NCBI GenBank assembly: GCA_944324805.1
Contig: CALUXS010000013.1
Span: 1 to 45,951 of the forward strand
Length of the DNA: 45,951 nt
From: an uncultured Acholeplasmatales bacterium
GTDB taxonomy: Bacteria > Bacillota_I > Bacilli_A > Acholeplasmatales > Anaeroplasmataceae
Reading direction: 5' to 3'
This document shows positions 8,603 to 15,468 of this stretch, piece after piece (within the stretch, counting starts at the first letter, position 1; every line of letters begins with the position of its first letter). The position numbers and the translations under genes were made by a program. Below the pieces are notes generated by a model that saw nothing but the letters and a program-made list of their open reading frames with translations, was not told the origin of the DNA and ran no database searches.

Positions 8603-9379
8603 TTAAAACATAATCGGAGATGCCAAATTTCTTAGTAGTGCAACTACACTATAACCAGCTATAATACCAGATTTTGAATACATATCTAATACAATATGAG
8701 CTGCATCATTTTTCATTTCTACCCTATGATCATCACCGACAAAATTTGGAACTGATGTAATGCTTACTAAAATATTTTCAGGTCCAACTGAAGCTAAGGA
8801 GGTAGCTACTGCTACATTTACCTTGCGAGGAAATAGATTTATCGCATCTACACCACTTCCTCTAAAAACCTCTTTTTCTACTGTTTCTAATTCTTCAGAA
8901 TAAATTGCTTTTGTATCTCTTAAAGAAGCAGGTCCTTTGTGTGTAGTGAACGTGGTTTTTGTTTCTCCCATTAAAGCAACTGTTCTTAATATATCAAATC
9001 CACCAACTGCTCCATTAGCAATGTGAATCTTTACCTCATTTTTCTTAGCCAAATTATACATTTCTTCATAAAATTTCTTATCAGCAAAAGCACCTATTGA
9101 AAGTAAAATCGCATTTGTTTTATTTTCTAATACTTTAGCTAAATTTTCCCACAAAAATTCTCTTGATGCCACTTCAATTAAATAATCTATTTTTTCAGAT
9201 AATAGACTAGATACATTCGAAAAGTATTTTGTCTTAGCAGCTTTTGCAAGCTCAGTTCCAGTTATTTCGTTACGACTATAAATACCTACTAATTCATAAT
9301 CATTTAATAAGCCTTTATTGTAGCATTCAACTACAATTTCAGCTAATTTTCCACTACCAGCTATTCCAATTCTTTTCAT
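8603..9379 (-). CDS. L-aspartate dehydrogenase-like oxidoreductase
   Basis: A 258-aa protein of the aspartate dehydrogenase (NadX/DUF108) family, which oxidises L-aspartate with NAD(P)+ to iminoaspartate. The N-terminal dinucleotide motif is GIAGSGKLAE (residues 5-14). The conserved GAVGGFDIL block lies near residue 124, KVNVAVA near 191 and the DDHRVEM segment, with the likely catalytic His, near 220. Length fits the family (about 255-270). No nadA, nadB or nadC is adjacent, so a role in NAD synthesis is not supported by context. It starts 2 nt after the upstream 2-hydroxyacid-dehydrogenase-like gene, indicating one operon and probably linked substrates. The substrate may differ from aspartate. 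Confidence 0.8.
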   Translation of the reverse strand: MKRIGIAGSGKLAEIVVECYNKGLLNDYELVGIYSRNEITGTELAKAAKTKYFSNVSSLLSEKIDYLIEVASREFLWENLAKVLENKTNAILLSIGAFADKKFYEEMYNLAKKNEVKIHIANGAVGGFDILRTVALMGETKTTFTTHKGPASLRDTKAIYSEELETVEKEVFRGSGVDAINLFPRKVNVAVATSLASVGPENILVSITSVPNFVGDDHRVEMKNDAAHIVLDMYSKSGIIAGYSVVALLRNLASPIMF

Positions 9380-9381
9380 TT

Positions 9382-10278
9382 CTATACCTCAGCAAAATAA
9401 TTTTTAATATTATCAAGCACTTTTTTATTTAATCTTTCAACTGCTTGCATTGTCATACCAGCTGATTGGTTTGCACATTTAACATTTTTATATTCTAATA
9501 ATTCCTTAGGTCCTAAAGCCATTAGTGTATCAGAGAAAAATCTATTATCTTTATTATCTAACCATTTCTTAAAAGGCTCTATATCATAGCAAGGGCTCAA
9601 TGATGTATTGAACATAATCTTGTGATTACCAAAAAGCTTAAATTCTTCTTCGTGTAATAATACGACATTCTTACTTAAACAAGAACATAAACAATCTACC
9701 TTAGGTAAAAGGTTAACTAATTCTAAATACTTTACACCCTTTTCTTCCATATCTTCTTTTCTTGTTCTACTATAGTAATATACATCGCAACCAAAATGAA
9801 GCAACGCATTAGCAACTATTTTTCCTGTCGTTCCCATTCCAAGTATACCAACTTTTAAATTTGTTAGTTCACTTGCTCTACCATAATAAAAATCATTGCC
9901 ACTATAACCATGAAGTAGCTGAACAAGTTCTGATACAACATACTCTCTAACGCCTTCATCGCCATAATCCCTAATACCTGTAACAGTTATGTTATGCTTT
10001 TCTGCATAGTCAATATCAACATTACAGCTAAATTTACTATAAAGGCTACAACACATTCCAACATATTTCAAATTAGGACATTTACTAAGAATATCCGCAC
10101 CAATTATTTGTGTATAACTAATTAGTATTGCATCTGCATCACCAATTCGTTTTACAATTTCTGAACTATCTTTTGGTAAGCTATCATAAAAAACAATTTC
10201 TTTAGCATACTTTTTTAGCTCTTCTTTACCACTTGGTAAAAAATTAACAGGTTCAATTGCAACAATCTTATTAAACAT
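9382..10278 (-). CDS. D-2-hydroxyacid dehydrogenase-like protein lacking the usual catalytic residues
   Basis: A 298-aa member of the D-isomer-specific 2-hydroxyacid dehydrogenase fold. The NAD(P)-binding motif VGILGMGTTGKIVANAL lies near residues 147-163, and SCLSKNVVLLHEEEF corresponds to the usual CLPxTxxTxxLIxxxxL strand-helix. Where active family members have NTARG, this protein has NTSLSP. Where they have DVFxxEP it has DTLMALGP, and where they have TPHIAGxT it has ANQSAGMT. The catalytic Arg, Glu and His are thus all apparently replaced. It may be a dehydrogenase with changed chemistry or a non-catalytic NAD-binding partner; the pairing with the aspartate-dehydrogenase-like gene 2 nt downstream is the main clue. 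The SD sequence is 32 nt from the ATG with a hairpin between. Confidence 0.78.
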   Translation of the reverse strand: MFNKIVAIEPVNFLPSGKEELKKYAKEIVFYDSLPKDSSEIVKRIGDADAILISYTQIIGADILSKCPNLKYVGMCCSLYSKFSCNVDIDYAEKHNITVTGIRDYGDEGVREYVVSELVQLLHGYSGNDFYYGRASELTNLKVGILGMGTTGKIVANALLHFGCDVYYYSRTRKEDMEEKGVKYLELVNLLPKVDCLCSCLSKNVVLLHEEEFKLFGNHKIMFNTSLSPCYDIEPFKKWLDNKDNRFFSDTLMALGPKELLEYKNVKCANQSAGMTMQAVERLNKKVLDNIKNYFAEV

Positions 10279-10318
10279 TTTTTTGTTAGTATTATAAAAA
10301 ATAATACTATCTCCCTTC
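10279..10318 (-). promoter_or_regulatory. Hairpin between Shine-Dalgarno and start codon
   Basis: The strong ribosome binding site GAAGGGAG (10311-10318) is 32 nt from the ATG at 10278. A perfect 9-bp stem TAGTATTAT/ATAATACTA (10301-10309 with 10287-10295) with a 5-nt loop lies between them. If the hairpin folds, the effective SD-AUG distance becomes about 9 nt. No ATG, GTG or TTG occurs in frame between SD and this ATG. Confidence 0.6.
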
Positions 10319-10403
10319 TAAATATTTATTAGCATACAAATGCTTTAATAATTATGATACCACATTTTAATTCTAAAAGCATCCCTTATTTATATTTAAC
10401 CAA

Positions 10404-10437
10404 CAAAAAAGCCAGAGGCTTTCACACCTCTAGCTTT
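10404..10437 (-). terminator. Terminator of the perR-hydrogenase operon
   Basis: Stem AAAGCTAGAGG/CCTCTGGCTTT (10427-10437 with 10410-10420 approximately), loop about 7 nt, followed by a T run on the minus strand. It lies directly after the hydrogenase-rubrerythrin stop codon. Confidence 0.85.
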
Positions 10438-10440
10438 CTA

Positions 10441-12492
10441 TTAGTAATTAGTTTTACGTCTTTCAAAATAAGCCTTAGGATACCCACAAGTTGGACAAAC
10501 CTCAGGAGCATCAACACCAAAATGAAGGTGACCGCATTGTCTACACATCCAGAATACAGCACCATTTTCTTTAAATACTTCTCCAGCTTCTAATCTTTCT
10601 AACAATTTACGATAACGTTCTTCATGGGCTTTTTCAATTGCTCCAACACGTTCAAATTTTTCGGCTAGTTCAAAAAATCCTTCTTCCCTTGCCTCTTTTG
10701 CCATTCTTTTATACATTTCTGTCCATTCATCATTTTCACCATTAGCTGCTGATTTTAGATTATCCTTTGTATCACCAATTCCATTTAATTCTTGAAACCA
10801 CAGCTTAGCATGTTGAGATTCTTGCTCAGATGTTTCCATAAAAATATCTGCTATTTGCTCATAACCCTCTATTGATGCCTTTTGAGCAAAATATTTATAT
10901 TTATTTCTTGCTTGTGATTCTCCTGCAAAAGCTTCCTTTAAATTTTTTTCTGTCTTTGTTCCTGCATATTTTGAAGAATTACTTTTTACTTCCTCAGGTA
11001 GTTCTTCAAACATTTCAGCTCCTACTTTACAAATAGGACAAACAAAATCTTTGTCTAGAGTGTCAGCTTCATGTATATATCCACAAACACTGCATTTATA
11101 TTTTTTCATTTTCTTTTCAATTCCCTTCTTTAAATCGTTACTTCTATCAACATAGCTTGTATGTAGCATTTCTTCTGCTAGCTTACTAAGTGGTTTTTCA
11201 TAAAAATCTTTATATAATTCAATAATTTCTTTATTTTTATAAGAAACCTTTAAATCAATTTCCTTATCCTTTTTATACAAACCTTGCATTCTTTTTTTAA
11301 TAAGTTCTTTATCTTTAAAAAGTAATTCCTTTGGTTGTCCGCCACCGCCAATACATCCACCAGGACAAGTCATTACCTCGATAAAATGATATTCTTCCTT
11401 ACTATCTTCTAAGTGTTTCAAGAATTTTCTTGCTGCACTTGTAGTGGAAATAGCGGCAAATTTGATTTTTAGTCCATCTATATCAATAGCCCCAACTTTG
11501 ACATCTTCAAATCCTCTAACCGGATTAAACTCTAATAATAAATCAGACGGATCCTTTTTTGTTATTATGTTATAAGCAGTTCTTAAAGCAGCCTCCATTA
11601 CCCCACCGCTATTACCAAATAGAATTCCTGCGCCTGAAGCTAAAGACATTAAATTATCATATTCACTATCTTCTAGGCTTGAAAAATCAATTTTAGCTTC
11701 ATTAGTCCATTTAACAAGTTCTCTTGCTGTAATTACAAAATCCATGTCCTTTAAATCTTTATTGTCTAAATATTTACTAGCACTATTTAGCTCTTTTCTA
11801 TTTATTTCATACTTTTTAGCTGTACATGGTGTTAATGCAACATTAATTATTTTATTAGGATCAATCCCCATTTTCTTAGCAAAATAGGTTTTTATAGTTG
11901 GTCCTTGCATTCCAATCGGACTTTTTGCTGTTGAAAGATTAGGAATATACTTTGGATAAAATGTCTCAACATATTTTACCCAAGCCGGACAGCAACTAGT
12001 AAATTGTGGTAAACTTTTTCTTACTTCAATTCTTTTAACTAGTTCATTTGCTTCTTCCATAATCGTTAAATCAGCTGCGAAATTAGTATTTAAAACATAA
12101 TTAAATCCTAGTTTTTTAAGTAATGTTACCATTTTACCTTCAACAAAAGTACCAGGCTCCATATTAAATGCCTCACCTAAAGAAACCCTAACTGATGGAG
12201 ATGTAGATACAATTACGACTTTATCATTATTGGCAATAATGTTTTTTACTTCCTCATAATTATAACGTTCAGTTATACTATTTGTTGGACAAACATTAGC
12301 ACATTGTCCACAATTAATACAAATTGCTTCATCTAAGGTATCTTTTAGATTATAAAAACCGTGGACACTTATCTTTTCCTCACATATGTTCTTACATTGT
12401 CCACATTTAATACATAACTCTTCATTTCTAACAATTGATAAGTTATCCTTTTCAATCGCCACCCTAACATCTAGTGGCAGGTGTTTACTCAT
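10441..12492 (-). CDS. [FeFe]-hydrogenase / rubredoxin / rubrerythrin / rubredoxin fusion
   Basis: A single 683-aa chain with five redox modules in order. Residues 22-75: two [4Fe-4S] clusters (C27, C30, C33, C37; C58, C61, C64, C68). Residues 92-390: H-cluster domain with TSCCPAW (C167 proton relay, C168 ligand), TPCTAKKYE (C223) and [15 protein letters not shown] (C376, C380). Residues about 393-450: small-subunit-type tail. Residues 464-497: rubredoxin-like (C467, C470, C485, C488). Residues 513-632: rubrerythrin four-helix diiron domain (GES E525, ExxH 558/561, ExxE 589/592, ExxH 620/623). Residues 646-680: second rubredoxin (C650, C653, C666, C669). ATG 12492 is preceded by a perfect AAGGAGG; the gene overlaps perR by 8 nt. 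Electron flow from H2 through FeS and rubredoxin to a diiron peroxidase is inferred. Confidence 0.93.
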   Translation of the reverse strand: MSKHLPLDVRVAIEKDNLSIVRNEELCIKCGQCKNICEEKISVHGFYNLKDTLDEAICINCGQCANVCPTNSITERYNYEEVKNIIANNDKVVIVSTSPSVRVSLGEAFNMEPGTFVEGKMVTLLKKLGFNYVLNTNFAADLTIMEEANELVKRIEVRKSLPQFTSCCPAWVKYVETFYPKYIPNLSTAKSPIGMQGPTIKTYFAKKMGIDPNKIINVALTPCTAKKYEINRKELNSASKYLDNKDLKDMDFVITARELVKWTNEAKIDFSSLEDSEYDNLMSLASGAGILFGNSGGVMEAALRTAYNIITKKDPSDLLLEFNPVRGFEDVKVGAIDIDGLKIKFAAISTTSAARKFLKHLEDSKEEYHFIEVMTCPGGCIGGGGQPKELLFKDKELIKKRMQGLYKKDKEIDLKVSYKNKEIIELYKDFYEKPLSKLAEEMLHTSYVDRSNDLKKGIEKKMKKYKCSVCGYIHEADTLDKDFVCPICKVGAEMFEELPEEVKSNSSKYAGTKTEKNLKEAFAGESQARNKYKYFAQKASIEGYEQIADIFMETSEQESQHAKLWFQELNGIGDTKDNLKSAANGENDEWTEMYKRMAKEAREEGFFELAEKFERVGAIEKAHEERYRKLLERLEAGEVFKENGAVFWMCRQCGHLHFGVDAPEVCPTCGYPKAYFERRKTNY

Positions 12493-12886
12493 TTTGTTCC
12501 TCCTTCTTTTTAGCACACTCTAAGCAAAGGCCTTGAAATAACATTGTATGACTAAAGACTACAAAATTTGATGTTTTTAATAGCATTTCATCAATATCTT
12601 TTTGGTAAGTTAAATTTAAATCGATTATTTTTCCACATTTTATACAGCGTAAATGGTAATGTGGCTTTAATATTAAATCATAGTGGGTTTCCTTATCATC
12701 GGTTATGACTTTTTTTAATGTGCCCATTTCCACTTCTTGTTGCATAATTCTAAAAACTGTTGCTTTAGAAATATTAGGATAAGTTTTGTGGATAAAATTA
12801 TAAACTTCTGTAGCCGTCGGATGAGTATTTAAATCTTCGATAGCCTTTATAATTATTTGCCTTTGGAATGTGTTTCTTGTTTTCAT
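12485..12886 (-). CDS. perR: PerR-type peroxide-sensing Fur family repressor
   Basis: A 133-aa winged-helix metalloregulator. The four structural zinc cysteines are C81, C84, C121 and C124. The five regulatory ligands of Bacillus subtilis PerR (H37, D85, H91, H93, D104) map with a constant offset of 15 onto H22, D70, H76, H78 and D89. The Asp at the last position favours PerR over Fur or Zur. H22 (in THPTATEVY) is one of the residues oxidised by H2O2 when Fe is bound. The DNA-recognition helix is around residues 38-50 ([11 protein letters not shown]). It is the promoter-proximal gene of a two-gene operon with the hydrogenase-rubrerythrin fusion, and a Per-box lies on its own start site, so autoregulation and control of the fusion are likely. 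Confidence 0.9.
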   Translation of the reverse strand: MKTRNTFQRQIIIKAIEDLNTHPTATEVYNFIHKTYPNISKATVFRIMQQEVEMGTLKKVITDDKETHYDLILKPHYHLRCIKCGKIIDLNLTYQKDIDEMLLKTSNFVVFSHTMLFQGLCLECAKKKEEQNE

Positions 12887-12899
12887 TATTTCACCTTAT

Positions 12900-12914
12900 T
12901 GATAATGATTATTA
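12900..12914 (-). promoter_or_regulatory. Per/Fur box over the perR transcription start
   Basis: TGATAATGATTATTA is a 7-1-7 inverted repeat with one mismatch, close to both the Per-box (TTATAATNATTATAA) and Fur-box patterns. It lies 7 nt downstream of the perR -10 hexamer, where bound repressor would block initiation. Confidence 0.8.
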
Positions 12915-12920
12915 TTTGAT

Positions 12921-12949
12921 ATAATATATCATTTATTTAAAATAGTCAA
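12921..12949 (-). promoter_or_regulatory. Promoter of perR-hydrogenase operon
   Basis: Minus strand TTGACT (12944-12949), 17-nt spacer, TATTAT (12921-12926). The start would be near 12914, inside the Per-box; the leader is short (about 28 nt) and includes AAGGTG before the perR ATG. Confidence 0.75.
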
Positions 12950-12977
12950 TATAAAAAGAGGCTAGAAAGCCTCTTTT
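12950..12977 (-). terminator. Terminator of the second MATE gene
   Basis: Stem AAAAGAGGC/GCCTCTTTT (12969-12977 with 12954-12962) with a 6-nt loop that contains the TAG stop codon, followed by T-rich sequence. The perR -35 box begins 5 nt beyond it. Confidence 0.85.
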
Positions 12978-14302
12978 GTTAATCCTTGTTTAATTTTAAA
13001 CCAACAAACAAGTGAAATTACTGCACATATACCTTCAGTAATTATAAATGCAACCCATCCTAAATCTAAGCCACCTGCTTTTGCTAATAAATAAGTTAAT
13101 GGAAGTAGCAATACTAATTGTCTTAATAATGTTATTACAAGTGATGTATTTGCATATGTCAAAGCTTGGAAGGCTGAACATAAAACAATTGTAATACCTG
13201 CTAATATAAAACTAATACTAATAATTCTTAAAGCAGGAATTCCTATCTCATACATAGATTCATTCGCATTGAATAAGGCTAAAAGTTGCTTAGGGAATAT
13301 TTGAAAAATAATTGTTCCTAACCCCATAATAATTGTAGATAAAATTAAAGCGAAAGATACTGAGCCTATAATTCTATCTATTTTTTTAGCTCCATGGTTA
13401 TAAGCAACAATTGGAACTAAAGCATTTGTCATTCCCATTACTGCCATAAATACAAATTGTTGTAACTTGTAATACACATTGAATACTGAAATTGATTCTT
13501 CTGAAAAAGTTTTTAGTATCATATTCATAAAAACAGTCATAAAGCTCATTATTGATTGCATAAGCAGTGCTGGTATACCAACCTTATAAATATTTTTAAT
13601 AATCTCTTTATCTAGTTTAAAGTTTTTAAAATCAAACCTTACTTCTTTTATCCTATACTTAACTATAAATATACCTATTAGCATTGCTGTAATTTGCCCA
13701 ATAATTGTCGCTAATGCAGCACCTGCTACCCCCATTTCCGGAAGTCCAAAATAGCCAAAAATAAAGATTGGGTCTAAAATTATGTTTATAATTGCACCAG
13801 CTGCTTGAATAATCATATTATACATTGTTTTTCCGGTTGCTTGCATAATTCTTTCATAGGTAATTTGGACAAATACACCAACTGATGCCATTGTACAAAT
13901 CCTTATATAAATACTTCCATCTTTTATAATATTTAAATCATCAGTAAACCAACCTAAAAATATTTCTGCAAAAAAATAACCTAAAACTGCAAAAATCAAC
14001 CAGTTTAAAATAGCAATTAATACCCCATGGATAAGTGTTAAATTAGCCCTATCAATTCTTTTTTGGCCAATATATCTAGCTAAAACTGTATTAAATCCAA
14101 CTCCCATACCACAAGCAACAGCAATCATCATTGTTTGTACAGGATAACATAAAGAGACTGCTAATAATGCTGAATCTGAGTATTGGGCAACAAATATACT
14201 ATCAACAATATTATATAATGCTTGCACAAGCATTGATATTATGATAGGCAGTGACATAGTAATAAGTAACTTTTTAATATTCATTGTTTCAATTTTGTGC
14301 AT
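12962..14302 (-). CDS. MATE family efflux transporter
   Basis: A 446-aa MATE/MOP-superfamily exporter with about 12 transmembrane helices. The N-terminal block LLITMSLPIIISMLVQALYN (residues 12-31) and IVDSIFVAQYSDSALLAVSL directly after it are typical of the DinF/NorM-like Gram-positive branch. The second-half counterpart VGIPALLMQSIMSFMTVFMN is near residue 240. It has its own promoter and terminator (monocistronic) and an unusually structured leader. Substrate unknown. It is upstream of perR but separated from it by a terminator. Confidence 0.92.
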   Translation of the reverse strand: MHKIETMNIKKLLITMSLPIIISMLVQALYNIVDSIFVAQYSDSALLAVSLCYPVQTMMIAVACGMGVGFNTVLARYIGQKRIDRANLTLIHGVLIAILNWLIFAVLGYFFAEIFLGWFTDDLNIIKDGSIYIRICTMASVGVFVQITYERIMQATGKTMYNMIIQAAGAIINIILDPIFIFGYFGLPEMGVAGAALATIIGQITAMLIGIFIVKYRIKEVRFDFKNFKLDKEIIKNIYKVGIPALLMQSIMSFMTVFMNMILKTFSEESISVFNVYYKLQQFVFMAVMGMTNALVPIVAYNHGAKKIDRIIGSVSFALILSTIIMGLGTIIFQIFPKQLLALFNANESMYEIGIPALRIISISFILAGITIVLCSAFQALTYANTSLVITLLRQLVLLLPLTYLLAKAGGLDLGWVAFIITEGICAVISLVCWFKIKQGLTKEAF

Positions 14303-14318
14303 AAGAAAAAATCCTCCT

Positions 14319-14361
14319 CGTTAAATTCTATTCCGCTTCGAGAGTTTCTAGCGTTTTAACG
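14319..14361 (-). promoter_or_regulatory. Structured 5' leader of the MATE gene
   Basis: Nested inverted repeats in the predicted 70-nt leader: outer CGTTAAA/TTTAACG (14355-14361 with 14319-14325) and inner CGCT/AGCG (14350-14353 with 14334-14337). The outer right arm directly abuts the Shine-Dalgarno GAGGAGG, so pairing changes could influence ribosome access. No known riboswitch class was recognised. Confidence 0.4.
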
Positions 14362-14381
14362 AAGGGATATAAACCTTTGTA

Positions 14382-14410
14382 ATTTTAGCACAAAGCGATT
14401 ATTCTTACAA
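14382..14410 (-). promoter_or_regulatory. Promoter of the second MATE gene
   Basis: Minus strand TTGTAA (14405-14410), 17-nt spacer, TAAAAT (14382-14387). The -35 box immediately follows the upstream terminator's T run. Confidence 0.6.
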
Positions 14411-14411
14411 G

Positions 14412-14440
14412 AAAAAAAAGAAGCCGAAGCTTCTTTTTTT
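14412..14440 (-). terminator. Terminator of the 323-aa lipoprotein gene
   Basis: Stem AAAAAAAGAAGC/GCTTCTTTTTTT (14429-14440 with 14413-14424) closed by a TTCG tetraloop, with a T run. The gene's stop codon overlaps the first arm. Confidence 0.9.
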
Positions 14441-15410
14441 AATTTGTTTGATTTGGTTTTTCCGTTAAATCAGGATATAATGCCTTTTCTTCAGCAGTCA
14501 ACTTTTTAAACTCTTGTTTGCCATAATTTAGTTCTAATTTTAAACTAGCATTAAACTTAGCACTATTCTCATCATACATTTCGGAATCTACATACTTTAA
14601 GAATAGTTTATTAGAATTTTCAAATGCAACTTCTCTTAAATATCCATTAGAAATATTAAATGCTAAATTTATTGTGAACAATATATCCTTTTCAATTGTA
14701 ATTTCTGAAGAAAGGCCACTAATTGAGAAAAAGTCCTTTAAAGATAAATCTAATTTTAATACATATAATTCTTTATTAACCTCAGAAATCACTAAACTTG
14801 AATTAGGCATGAAGGTATATAACATTTCTAGCATTTGATCTACAGCAACAGTTGTTGAACCATTACTAGCTGCCTTTTGAGGAGCAGGTGAGCTAGGAAT
14901 ACCTATAATGCCACTAACAAATTCTTCTATTGATAATTTACCCTTTTGATTTTCAGATGTTCCGTTTTGTTCAACTTTTCCATCTAGATAAATATATGGG
15001 TCATCTTTTTCAAAGTATAAATTACCATTTAATCCTAAAGACTCATTTTTTAAGCCTTCTTCACTTTCAACTCCTTTAACGTTAGCTTTAAAATCAACAT
15101 TACCATTAAATCCCTCATTAGTACCTGTTAATCCTAAACTTCCACTAAAAGCTAAACTATGCGTTTCGTTGAAAACCATCTCTACATTGCCGTTTGCAGT
15201 TACTGACATACCATCAATAGCATCATAATTTGCTTGTGAGGCGTACAATACGGCATTTTTCACTGTTTCCTTATCTTCAGTAGGAGTTAAAACAACTTCT
15301 ACTTTTTCCCCCTTATCATTAGTAACAGTGACTTTTTGTTCATCGTCATTACATGAAGCCAAACTAAAACTCATACAAAATAGTAACACGAATGTTAAAA
15401 TTTTCTTCAT
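14439..15410 (-). CDS. Lipoprotein of unknown function
   Basis: A 323-aa secreted lipoprotein. The signal peptide MKKILTFVLLFCMSFSLASC ends in lipobox LASC, so Cys20 would be lipidated and the rest is surface exposed. The mature part is rich in beta-strand-like alternation with many NGN, GSLGL and LNGNLYF segments, resembling LolA/LppX-like or DUF-type lipoproteins that form a curved sheet, but no family is firmly recognised. It carries an acidic N-terminal spacer (NDDEQ) and a Ser/Ala-rich stretch near residue 175-185. It has its own promoter containing a palindromic candidate operator, 58 nt downstream of the CoA-disulfide reductase stop, and a UUCG terminator. Confidence 0.8.
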   Translation of the reverse strand: MKKILTFVLLFCMSFSLASCNDDEQKVTVTNDKGEKVEVVLTPTEDKETVKNAVLYASQANYDAIDGMSVTANGNVEMVFNETHSLAFSGSLGLTGTNEGFNGNVDFKANVKGVESEEGLKNESLGLNGNLYFEKDDPYIYLDGKVEQNGTSENQKGKLSIEEFVSGIIGIPSSPAPQKAASNGSTTVAVDQMLEMLYTFMPNSSLVISEVNKELYVLKLDLSLKDFFSISGLSSEITIEKDILFTINLAFNISNGYLREVAFENSNKLFLKYVDSEMYDENSAKFNASLKLELNYGKQEFKKLTAEEKALYPDLTEKPNQTN

Positions 15411-15427
15411 TTTATCACCTCAGCTTC

Positions 15428-15456
15428 ATTGTATCATATATGATATTCTTTTACAA
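15428..15456 (-). promoter_or_regulatory. Promoter with palindromic operator upstream of lipoprotein gene
   Basis: Minus strand TTGTAA (15451-15456), 17-nt spacer, TACAAT (15428-15433). A perfect 14-bp palindrome TATCATATATGATA (15432-15445) fills the spacer and touches the -10 box, a typical repressor position. The regulator is unknown. Confidence 0.5.
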
Positions 15457-15468
15457 GTGCAAACGCTT

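Noticed and set aside
12900-12914. Pure Fur (iron) box
   Set aside because: The sequence fits both Fur and PerR patterns, but the adjacent regulator carries all five PerR ligands including the Asp at the last position, so PerR is preferred; not fully excluded.
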